Assembly (NCBI GenBank): GCA_003519485.1
Contig: DOWQ01000620.1
Coordinates: 4,097-11,982 of the forward strand
DNA from: Streptomyces sp.
GTDB lineage: Bacteria > Actinomycetota > Actinomycetes > Streptomycetales > Streptomycetaceae
Reading direction: 5' to 3'
Length of the DNA: 7,886 nt
Shown here piece after piece: positions 1 to 5,375 of the stretch (the first letter of the stretch is position 1; each line of letters starts with the position of its first letter). The notes beneath the pieces were generated by a model. That model worked only from the letters and a program-made list of their open reading frames with translations, did not search any database and was not told where the DNA came from. The position numbers were made by a program, and so were the translations under genes.

Positions 1-1136
1 AGGTTGCACGAGGAGTTGTCCAGGTGCATGTACTCGCTGCACGGGTTGGAGGCGGTGATACGGCCCGTCTCCGGCGACGTGTGCCAGTGGTTGATGGTGT
101 CGTCGTACTGGATACCCGGGTCGGCGCAGGCCCAGGCGGCCTCGGCCAGCTTGCGGAACAGGCCCTTGGCGTCGACCTCCTCGATGACCTCGCCGCTCAT
201 CCGGGAGCGCAGCCCGAACCGCCGGTCGGACTCCACCGCCGTCATGAACTCGTCGTTCACCCGCACGGAATTGTTGGCGTTCTGGTACTGGACGGACGTG
301 ATGTCGTCGCCGCCCAGGTCCATGTCGAAGCCCGCGTCGCGCAGCGCGCGGACCTTCTCCTCCTCCTTCACCTTGGTCTCGATGAAGGCCTCGACGTCCG
401 GGTGGTCGACGTCCAGGACGACCATCTTGGCCGCGCGACGGGTCGCGCCGCCCGACTTGATGGTGCCGGCGGAGGCGTCGGCACCGCGCATGAAGGAGAC
501 GGGGCCGGAGGCGTTGCCGCCGGAGGACAGCAGCTCCTTGGAGGAGCGGATGCGGGAGAGGTTCAGGCCGGCTCCGGAGCCGCCCTTGAAGATCATCCCC
601 TCTTCCTTGTACCAGTCGAGGATCGACTCCATCGAGTCGTCGACGGACAGGATGAAGCAGGCGGAGACCTGCTGCGGCTGCTTGGTCCCGACGTTGAACC
701 ACACCGGCGAGTTGAAGCTGAAGACCTGGTGGAGCAGTGCGTAGGCGAGCTCGTGCTCGAAGATCTCGGCGTCGGCCGGGGAGGCGAAGTACGCGTTGTC
801 CTCGCCGGCCTTGCGGTAGGTCCTGACCACGCGGTCGATGAGCTGCTTCAGGCTGGACTCGCGGTCCGGCGAACCCGCCGCCCCGCGGAAGTACTTGCTG
901 GTGACGATGTTGACCGCGTTCAGCGACCAGGTGTCGGGGAACTCGACGCCACGCTGCTCGAAGTTCACCGAGCCGTCGCGCCAGTTGGTCATGACGACGT
1001 CACGGCGCTCCCAGGCGACTTCGTCGTACGGATGCACACCCGGGGTGGTGTGGATCCGCTCGATTCGCAGACCCTTGCTGGCCTTGCTCCCCTTGGAACG
1101 GGAACCTCGCGCCGGGCCGCTCGTCGTCTCTGTCAT
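1..1136 (-). CDS. nrdJ: Vitamin B12-dependent class II ribonucleotide reductase NrdJ, N-terminal 378 residues (3' end outside window)
   Basis: Reduces ribonucleotides to deoxyribonucleotides using adenosylcobalamin to make the active-site thiyl radical; cytosolic, needs neither oxygen nor an iron cofactor. The reverse strand is open from ATG at 1136 to the window edge, so the C-terminal part is missing. The first 22 residues are Ser/Lys/Arg-rich and look disordered; I see no N-terminal ATP-cone. Residues 156-163 (QVSACFIL) hold Cys160, which aligns with E. coli NrdA Cys225, one of the redox pair. Residues 364-368 (NPCSE) match the N-x-C-x-E active-site signature, making Cys366 the likely thiyl-radical cysteine with Asn364 and Glu368 as catalytic partners. 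Long stretches such as FNSPVWFNVG and FKGGSGAGLNLSRI are typical of the actinobacterial/Deinococcus-type large NrdJ. The ATG has a GGGAGG site 6 bases upstream. It lies 112 bases after nrdR on the same strand, as in Streptomyces nrdRJ operons. Confidence 0.96.
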   Translation of the reverse strand, partial: MTETTSGPARGSRSKGSKASKGLRIERIHTTPGVHPYDEVAWERRDVVMTNWRDGSVNFEQRGVEFPDTWSLNAVNIVTSKYFRGAAGSPDRESSLKQLIDRVVRTYRKAGEDNAYFASPADAEIFEHELAYALLHQVFSFNSPVWFNVGTKQPQQVSACFILSVDDSMESILDWYKEEGMIFKGGSGAGLNLSRIRSSKELLSSGGNASGPVSFMRGADASAGTIKSGGATRRAAKMVVLDVDHPDVEAFIETKVKEEEKVRALRDAGFDMDLGGDDITSVQYQNANNSVRVNDEFMTAVESDRRFGLRSRMSGEVIEEVDAKGLFRKLAEAAWACADPGIQYDDTINHWHTSPETGRITASNPCSEYMHLDNSSCN

Positions 1137-1142
1137 GACCGC

Positions 1143-1148
1143 CTCCCT
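1143..1148 (-). promoter_or_regulatory. Ribosome binding site of nrdJ
   Basis: The minus strand reads GGGAGG, 6 bases before the ATG at 1136. It supports that start over any upstream codon; the short frame entering from about 1194 has no such site. Confidence 0.75.
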
Positions 1149-1151
1149 GTA

Positions 1152-1167
1152 AGGGCAAAAACGCCCT
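1152..1167 (-). other. Small hairpin in the nrdR-nrdJ gap
   Basis: AGGGC (1152-1156) and GCCCT (1163-1167) are perfect inverted arms around a 6-base loop; on the minus-strand RNA the loop is GUUUUU. It ends four bases before the nrdJ ribosome site. It could tune nrdJ translation, mark an mRNA processing site, or be chance. The other bases of the 112-base gap show no further structure that I can support. Confidence 0.3.
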
Positions 1168-1248
1168 GATATGCCCAGTTCTTCCCATGGGCACGATGTC
1201 TGTTCTGATGCCCGGACGCAGCGCGCCGCGGGCAAGTCCGGTCGCCGT

Positions 1249-1785
1249 TCAGTCGGCGCGGGGCCCATCGGGCCGGATTCCGGGCGCGACGGGCACTGGT
1301 CCCGCCGGGTCGTCCGCGAGTCCGCCGGCTCCCGCCGGCGGGTGCTGGCCGCGCAGCTCGGTGACCGCCGCCTCGAAGTCCTCGAGCGAGTCGAAGGCCC
1401 GGTAGACGGACGCGAACCGCAGATAGGCGACGAGGTCGAGCTCCTGGAGCGGGCCCAGTATGGCCAGGCCCACGTCGTGGGTGGAGAGCTCGGCACTGCC
1501 GGTCGCGCGGGCGGCTTCCTCGACCCGCTGGCCCAGCTTGGCGAGGGCGTCCTCGGTGACCGGACGCCCCTGGCACGCCTTGCGCACCCCGGAGATGACC
1601 TTGTCACGGCTGAACGGCTCGGTGACCCCGCTCCGCTTGATCACCATCAGCGCGGCGGTCTCGACCGTCGTGAAGCGGCGCGAGCAGTCGGGGCACTGAC
1701 GGCGCCTGCGGATCGACGTCCCGTCGTCGGTGGTCCGGCTGTCGACCACCCGGCTGTCGGAGTGCCTGCAGAAGGGGCAGTGCAT
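1249..1785 (-). CDS. nrdR: Transcriptional repressor NrdR
   Basis: Represses ribonucleotide reductase genes by binding paired 16-bp NrdR boxes; nucleotide binding (ATP/dATP) to its ATP-cone sets its oligomeric state. The protein is 178 residues. An N-terminal zinc ribbon is formed by Cys3 and Cys6 (MHCPFC) and Cys31 and Cys34 (CPDC), with the basic stretch IRRRRQ at 25-30 between them. An ATP-cone domain covers roughly 47-137, opening with VIKRSGVTEPFSRDKV and closing with YLRFASVYRAFDSLEDF. The last 32 or so residues are rich in Gly, Pro and Ala and extend beyond the usual core of about 150. The ATG at 1785 is chosen because MHCPFC is the conserved NrdR N-terminus and AGGAGG lies 10 bases upstream; the frame stays open further upstream, but that extension crosses the operator region. 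It precedes nrdJ by 112 bases on the same strand and diverges from lexA. Confidence 0.97.
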   Translation of the reverse strand: MHCPFCRHSDSRVVDSRTTDDGTSIRRRRQCPDCSRRFTTVETAALMVIKRSGVTEPFSRDKVISGVRKACQGRPVTEDALAKLGQRVEEAARATGSAELSTHDVGLAILGPLQELDLVAYLRFASVYRAFDSLEDFEAAVTELRGQHPPAGAGGLADDPAGPVPVAPGIRPDGPRAD

Positions 1786-1795
1786 TCTTCGTCGC

Positions 1796-1801
1796 CCTCC
1801 T
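1796..1801 (-). promoter_or_regulatory. Ribosome binding site of nrdR
   Basis: A perfect AGGAGG on the minus strand, 10 bases before the ATG at 1785. It decides the start, since the reading frame stays open for about 380 more bases upstream. Confidence 0.8.
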
Positions 1802-1918
1802 CGGACCCTCGTATTCCGTCGTGCGCACAGCATGGCCGTACGGCTCCGGCCTGCCCTGGAAGGGCCGTTCGGAGCAAGCCCCAGCATAGGCGATAGCGGA
1901 GGCGATGGAGCACCGAGA

Positions 1919-1934
1919 CCACAACTTGTAGGTG
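1919..1934 (-). promoter_or_regulatory. NrdR box, gene-proximal member of a pair
   Basis: On the minus strand it reads CACCTACAAGTTGTGG. Compared by eye with the NrdR consensus ACACWATATATWGTGT, 9 of 16 positions agree, including the C-T-A left core and TTGTG on the right. It lies about 133 bases upstream of the nrdR start. TACAAG inside it could be a -10 element, so bound NrdR would cover the promoter; that placement is inference. Confidence 0.6.
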
Positions 1935-1949
1935 CGTGTCGCTGTGTCA

Positions 1950-1965
1950 CTACTAGATCTGGTGG
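1950..1965 (-). promoter_or_regulatory. NrdR box, distal member of a pair
   Basis: The plus strand reads CTACTAGATCTGGTGG, 10 of 16 positions agreeing with the NrdR consensus on either strand and centred on the palindrome AGATCT. Its centre is 31 bp from the centre of the neighbouring box with 15 bp between them, close to three helical turns. This tandem spacing is characteristic of NrdR operators and raises confidence in both sites. It predicts autorepression of nrdR-nrdJ. Confidence 0.68.
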
Positions 1966-2171
1966 CCGACGGTCAGGCGCGGCAACAGCGTGTCGCGGTG
2001 GCGGGGTGCCCCGGAAGACTACGGGAGGGGGGCCGTGCCGCTCCTGCCGGGGGACCGGTGTCACACTGGGTGGCGCCTCGCGGACGCCCGGCACACGACT
2101 GTGGGGCGGACGTCGGGGGACGGCGCGTACAGCCCGTGCAGCCGCGGCGAAACCGCTGCCATACACCTGAT
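1966..2171. other. Non-coding spacer between the nrdR operator and the lexA promoter
   Basis: About 200 bases without a credible gene. Open frames exist on both strands, but they lack Streptomyces-like codon use, ribosome sites and recognisable protein features. I see one imperfect hairpin: GCGG (2144-2147) pairs with CCGC (2153-2156) around CGAAA, extended by GCA/TGC after a three-base bulge. No riboswitch core is recognisable. In mycobacteria and corynebacteria a cell-wall gene (chiZ, divS) lies between lexA and nrdR; nothing like it is visible here. Confidence 0.5.
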
Positions 2172-2188
2172 CCCGCGATCAACGCGGG
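2172..2188. other. Perfect hairpin upstream of the lexA promoter
   Basis: CCCGCG (2172-2177) and CGCGGG (2183-2188) form a 6-bp stem with an ATCAA loop. It ends one base before the first CGAACG element. It could end transcripts reading in from either side, extrude as a protein-binding cruciform, or simply be GC-rich chance. There is no T-tract. Confidence 0.35.
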
Positions 2189-2208
2189 CGAACGGTGAAT
2201 TTTTCACT

Positions 2209-2222
2209 CGAACGTGTGTTTG
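2209..2222 (+). promoter_or_regulatory. LexA binding site (SOS box) of lexA
   Basis: CGAACGTGTGTTTG fits every position of the Gram-positive/actinobacterial SOS consensus CGAACRNRYGTTYG. It lies 66 bases before the lexA start and overlaps the proposed -35 element, so LexA bound here should block its own transcription until RecA-stimulated cleavage. A second CGAACG half-site lies exactly 20 bp upstream (2189-2194). Confidence 0.9.
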
Positions 2223-2246
2223 GCGCAACCTTTCGAAAGCTACTAC
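2217..2246 (+). promoter_or_regulatory. Probable lexA promoter
   Basis: TGTTTG (2217-2222) as -35 and TACTAC (2241-2246) as -10, 18 bases apart, give a plausible SigA/HrdB-type promoter whose -35 is the right arm of the SOS box. A transcript would start near 2253, leaving a leader of about 35 bases. A later AACTAC (2255-2260) is a weaker alternative -10. The spacer contains the 10-bp palindrome CTTTCGAAAG at 2230-2239. Confidence 0.5.
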
Positions 2247-2273
2247 CGTTGTCCAACTACGGAGAACATTTCG

Positions 2274-2279
2274 AGAGGA
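2274..2279 (+). promoter_or_regulatory. Ribosome binding site of lexA
   Basis: AGAGGA, 8 bases before the GTG at 2288. It fixes the start at that GTG. The other in-frame GTG at 2195 would place coding sequence over the SOS box and promoter. Confidence 0.7.
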
Positions 2280-2287
2280 CGGCCGAC

Positions 2288-3073
2288 GTGACCACCACCG
2301 CAGACAACGCGACCATCACCGCTCAGGACCGCTCCCCGCACCGGCTCGAGCAGTCGCAGCCGGTCGGCGAGCCGGCCACCGGCCCAGAGGAGCTGAAGCC
2401 CGCGCGCTCACTGCCCGGACGACCCCCAGGAATCCGCGCGGACAGCTCCGGCCTCACGGACCGGCAGCGGCGCGTCATCGAAGTCATCCGGGACTCCGTC
2501 CAGCGGCGGGGCTACCCGCCGTCCATGCGGGAGATCGGCCAGGCGGTGGGGCTGTCCAGCACCTCTTCCGTGGCCCATCAGCTAATGGCCCTGGAGCGCA
2601 AGGGCTTCCTCCGTCGCGACCCGCACCGCCCGCGCGCCTACGAGGTCCGCGGTTCGGACGGCGCCAACACCATGCCCACCGACACCACGGGCAAGCCCGC
2701 CGCCTCCTACGTCCCGCTCATCGGCCGGATCGCGGCCGGCGGCCCGATCCTCGCGGAGGAGTCCGTCGAGGATGTCTTCCCGCTCCCCCGGCAGTTGGTC
2801 GGCGACGGCGAGCTGTTCGTGCTGAAGGTCGTCGGCGACTCCATGATCGAGGCCGCGATCTGCGACGGCGACTGGGTGACCGTCCGCCGCCAGCCCGTCG
2901 CGGAGAACGGCGACATCGTGGCCGCCATGCTCGACGGCGAGGCCACGGTCAAGCGTTTCAAGCGGGAGGACGGCCATGTCTGGCTGCTGCCGCACAACGC
3001 CGCCTACCAGCCGATTCCCGGCGACGAGGCGACCATCCTGGGCAAGGTTGTCGCGGTGCTTCGCCGCGTCTGA
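2288..3073 (+). CDS. lexA: SOS-response repressor and self-cleaving protease LexA
   Basis: Represses DNA-damage genes; the RecA-ssDNA filament triggers its self-cleavage. From GTG at 2288 the protein has 261 residues. Residues 1-55 are a polar, low-complexity extension of the kind found in actinobacterial LexA. A winged helix-turn-helix spans about 56-120: LTDRQRRVIEVI, then PPSMREIGQAVGLSSTSSV as the recognition region, and a wing up to RPRAYEV. After a linker, the S24-type protease domain covers about 141-261. The cleavage bond is Ala150-Gly151 (RIAAGGPI), the nucleophile is Ser185 (VGDSMIE) and the general base Lys222 (ATVKRF). The 35- and 37-residue spacings equal those of E. coli LexA (Ala84, Ser119, Lys156). 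Ser-Met in GDSM and the intact triad indicate a functional, cleavable repressor. It diverges from nrdR and is preceded by its own SOS box. Confidence 0.97.
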   Translation: MTTTADNATITAQDRSPHRLEQSQPVGEPATGPEELKPARSLPGRPPGIRADSSGLTDRQRRVIEVIRDSVQRRGYPPSMREIGQAVGLSSTSSVAHQLMALERKGFLRRDPHRPRAYEVRGSDGANTMPTDTTGKPAASYVPLIGRIAAGGPILAEESVEDVFPLPRQLVGDGELFVLKVVGDSMIEAAICDGDWVTVRRQPVAENGDIVAAMLDGEATVKRFKREDGHVWLLPHNAAYQPIPGDEATILGKVVAVLRRV

Positions 3074-3143
3074 GCGAGGCATTTCGCCCTCTGGCCCTCA
3101 CAACCGGGCCCCGGAACCACTGCGCCGGTTCCGGGGCCTCGCT
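3073..3143. terminator. Hairpin terminator between convergent lexA and helicase genes
   Basis: The arms GGCCCCGGAACC (3107-3118) and GGTTCCGGGGCC (3127-3138) are a perfect 12-bp inverted repeat around an 8-base loop, starting about 34 bases after the lexA stop. It is symmetrical, so it could serve both strands; as usual in Streptomyces there is no T-tract. AGCGAGGC (3073-3080), which overlaps the last base of the lexA stop codon, is also perfectly complementary to GCCTCGCT (3136-3143). That pairing shares three bases with the main stem and could extend or compete with it. Confidence 0.8.
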
Positions 3144-3234
3144 GCGCGCCGTACGACCACGGCCCGTCCCCTGGCCCCGGCCCCACGGCCCCGGAGGGAC
3201 CGAGCCGGCGGTGGCCGCTGCCCGGGGCTTCGGG

Positions 3235-5361
3235 CTATGCCTCCGCGGCCTCTCGGTCTCCTGCGGCTTCCTGGGCCTCTTCGGCTGTGCTGTCAGCAGC
3301 CTCGGTGGCCTCCGGCGACTCGACGGCCTCCGGCGCGTCAGCGGCCGCGGGCACAGCGGGCGTGTCCGGCACCGCGGGCACCTCGGCGGCGGCCCGGGCG
3401 GTGGCGTCGATCGCCGCCAGTGACCTGCGCACCTGATTGCGGTCCGTCGTGTACCAGAAGTCCGGCATCGAGGCCCGCAGGAAACTGCCGTACCGCGCCT
3501 TGTCCAGCCGCGAATCGAGGACGGCGACCACTCCTCGGTCCCCCGACGCCCGGATGAGCCTGCCGGAGCCCTGCGCCATCAACAGAGCCGCGTGGGTGGC
3601 CGCCACGGCCATGAAGCCATTGCCGCCGCCCTCCTCGACCGCCTTCTGCCGGGCGCTCATCAGCGGGTCGTCGGGCCGCGGGAACGGGATGCGGTCCATC
3701 ACCACCAGCTGGCAGGCCGAGCCTGGGACATCGACCCCCTGCCAGAGGGACAGCGTGCCGAACAGACAGGTGCGGGCATCCGCGGCGAAGGCGCGGATCA
3801 GCTCGCCGAGCGTCTCCTCGCCCTGGAGCAGGATCGGCACGTCCAGCCGCTCGCGCAGCGCCTCCGCCGCCGTCTGGGCGGCGCGCATCGAGGAGAACAG
3901 GCCCAGGGTCCGCCCGCCCGCGGCCTCCACCAGCTCCGCCAGCTCGTCCATGATGTCGGTGCGGCCGGCCTCCCGGCCGGGGGGCGACAGATGCCGGGCG
4001 ACGTACAGGATCCCCTGCCGCGGGTAGTCGAACGGCGAGCCGACGTCGAGCCCCTTCCAGCGCGGGCTCTCGTCCCCCGACTCGCCGCCGGCCGAACCCT
4101 CCGGGGACAGGCCGAGGGATGCCCCGACGCCGTTGAAGTCGCCGCCGAGCTTGAGGGTCGCGGAGGTCAGGACCACGGAACGGTCGGCGAACAGCTTCTC
4201 CCTCAGCAGCCCCGAGACCGACAGCGGCGCCACCCGCAGGGACGCGCCGAACCGGTCGTGCCGCTCGTGCCACACGACGTCGTACTCGGAGCCCTCCACG
4301 ACGCGCTCGGCGACCTGGTGCACGCTCTCGATCGCGGCGAGGGCCTGCTTACGGACGGCGTCCTCGTCCTGCACGGACTTGTCGCGGGTGTTGCCCAGGG
4401 CCGTGAGGACCGCGCGGGACGCGTCCCGCAAAGCCGCCAGGGCGTAGTTCAGCTCCTCCGGGATCTCCTCCAGGCGGCCCGGGAGGGCCAGCTCCATCAG
4501 CCGCTCGAACGTCTCGGCGGCCGTCTGCAGGCCGTCGGCCACCTTTTCGTCGACGAGCTTGGAGGCGCGGCGCACCGCGCGGTTGACCCCGCCGGGACTC
4601 AGCTCGCCAGTGGCGACGCCGGTGACGCGGGAGACCAGCTCATGGGCCTCGTCGACGATCAGGACCTCGTGCCCCGGCAGCACGGGCGCGCCCTCGATCG
4701 CGTCGATCGCGAGCAGCGCGTGGTTGGTGACGACGACTTCGGCGAGCTTGGCCCGCTCCCGGGCCGCCTCCGCGAAGCACTCGGCGCCGTACGCGCAGCG
4801 GGACGCACCGAGGCACTCCCGGGACGAGACGGACACCTGCGACCAGGCCCGGTCGGAGACTCCCGGGGTCAGGGCGTCGCGGTCTCCCGTCTCCGTCTCG
4901 TCGGCCCAGTCCCGCATCCGCAGCAGGTCCTTGCCGAGCTTGCTGGTGGGCGTGGCCGACTCGAAGACGTCGAAGAGCCCGTCCTCCTCCTCCCGCGGCA
5001 CGCCCTCATGCAGCCGGTGCAGGCAGAGGTAGTTCGAACGCCCCTTGAGCGTGGCGAACTCCGGCCGACGGCGCAGCAGCGGCTGCAGCGCGCCGACCGT
5101 ACGCGGAAGGTCGCGTTCCACCAGCTGCCGCTGCAGGGCGAGCGTGGCCGTCGCCACGACCACCCGCTCGCCCTGCGCGAGCGCGGGCACCAGGTAGCCG
5201 AGGGACTTGCCGGTGCCTGTGCCGGCCTGGACCAGCAGGTGGGAGCCGTCGCCGATGGCCTCGGCCACGGATTCGGCCATGGTGACCTGACCGGGGCGCT
5301 CGGTGCCGCCGATGGCGGCGACGGCGGCGTGCAGGAGTTCGGGGAGGGAGGGCTTCGTCAT
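3235..5361 (-). CDS. DinG/XPD-family iron-sulfur ATP-dependent DNA helicase
   Basis: A superfamily 2 helicase of 708 residues, expected to unwind DNA or R-loops 5' to 3' using ATP. Motifs in order: Q-like RPGQ at 22-25; Walker A AGTGTGKS at 46-53; Walker B DEAH at 237-240; SATL at 400-403; motif V GTLSLWQGVDVPG at 535-547; motif VI QGSGRLIR at 597-604. Between Walker A and B, Cys113 (YLC), Cys183, Cys189 and Cys195 (ECLGASRCAYGAEC) match the four-cysteine [4Fe-4S] domain of XPD/DinG. The final 55 or so residues are an Ala/Glu/Pro-rich acidic tail, probably disordered. No exonuclease domain is present. ATG at 5361 is preceded by AGGGTGG, which overlaps the stop codon of the upstream siderophore gene 12 bases away. 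Family is certain; whether it is the true DinG counterpart is not, so no symbol is given. No SOS box was seen at its start. Confidence 0.93.
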   Translation of the reverse strand: MTKPSLPELLHAAVAAIGGTERPGQVTMAESVAEAIGDGSHLLVQAGTGTGKSLGYLVPALAQGERVVVATATLALQRQLVERDLPRTVGALQPLLRRRPEFATLKGRSNYLCLHRLHEGVPREEEDGLFDVFESATPTSKLGKDLLRMRDWADETETGDRDALTPGVSDRAWSQVSVSSRECLGASRCAYGAECFAEAARERAKLAEVVVTNHALLAIDAIEGAPVLPGHEVLIVDEAHELVSRVTGVATGELSPGGVNRAVRRASKLVDEKVADGLQTAAETFERLMELALPGRLEEIPEELNYALAALRDASRAVLTALGNTRDKSVQDEDAVRKQALAAIESVHQVAERVVEGSEYDVVWHERHDRFGASLRVAPLSVSGLLREKLFADRSVVLTSATLKLGGDFNGVGASLGLSPEGSAGGESGDESPRWKGLDVGSPFDYPRQGILYVARHLSPPGREAGRTDIMDELAELVEAAGGRTLGLFSSMRAAQTAAEALRERLDVPILLQGEETLGELIRAFAADARTCLFGTLSLWQGVDVPGSACQLVVMDRIPFPRPDDPLMSARQKAVEEGGGNGFMAVAATHAALLMAQGSGRLIRASGDRGVVAVLDSRLDKARYGSFLRASMPDFWYTTDRNQVRRSLAAIDATARAAAEVPAVPDTPAVPAAADAPEAVESPEATEAADSTAEEAQEAAGDREAAEA

Positions 5362-5368
5362 AGCGTGA

Positions 5369-5375
5369 CCACCCT
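5369..5375 (-). promoter_or_regulatory. Ribosome binding site of the helicase gene, overlapping the upstream stop codon
   Basis: The minus strand reads AGGGTGG, 7 bases before the ATG at 5361. Its first two bases are the last two of the TAG that ends the siderophore synthetase. Ribosomes finishing that gene would be at the next start, suggesting co-transcription and translational coupling. Confidence 0.55.

Noticed and set aside
1000..1194. Short ORF overlapping the nrdJ start as a leader peptide
   Set aside because: No ribosome site, contains a rare TTA codon, and runs out of frame through conserved nrdJ sequence.
1835..1844. Palindrome GCCGTACGGC in the nrdR leader
   Set aside because: Short GC-rich palindromes are expected by chance at this base composition and it matches no operator I recognise.
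1786..2166. In-frame N-terminal extension of nrdR
   Set aside because: The extension crosses both NrdR boxes, has Pro/Arg-rich filler composition, and nrdR has a perfect AGGAGG at the conserved MHCPFC start.
1966..2171. Possible cobalamin riboswitch upstream of the B12-dependent reductase operon
   Set aside because: No B12-box or conserved core is recognisable on either strand, and the segment lies upstream of the predicted nrdR promoter. The known Streptomyces B12 riboswitch for reductases controls nrdABS.
1973..2182. Small ORF on the minus strand between lexA and nrdR, considered as a ChiZ/DivS-like gene
   Set aside because: No membrane segment, LysM or signal peptide; codon use unlike Streptomyces genes; overlapping frames on both strands are equally open.
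2195..2287. Earlier GTG start for lexA at 2195
   Set aside because: It would make the SOS box and promoter coding, and no ribosome site precedes it; GTG at 2288 has AGAGGA at 8 bases.
5032..5039. GTTCGAAC palindrome as an SOS box
   Set aside because: The half-sites are in inverted order compared with CGAAC-N4-GTTYG, and it lies in the helicase coding region.
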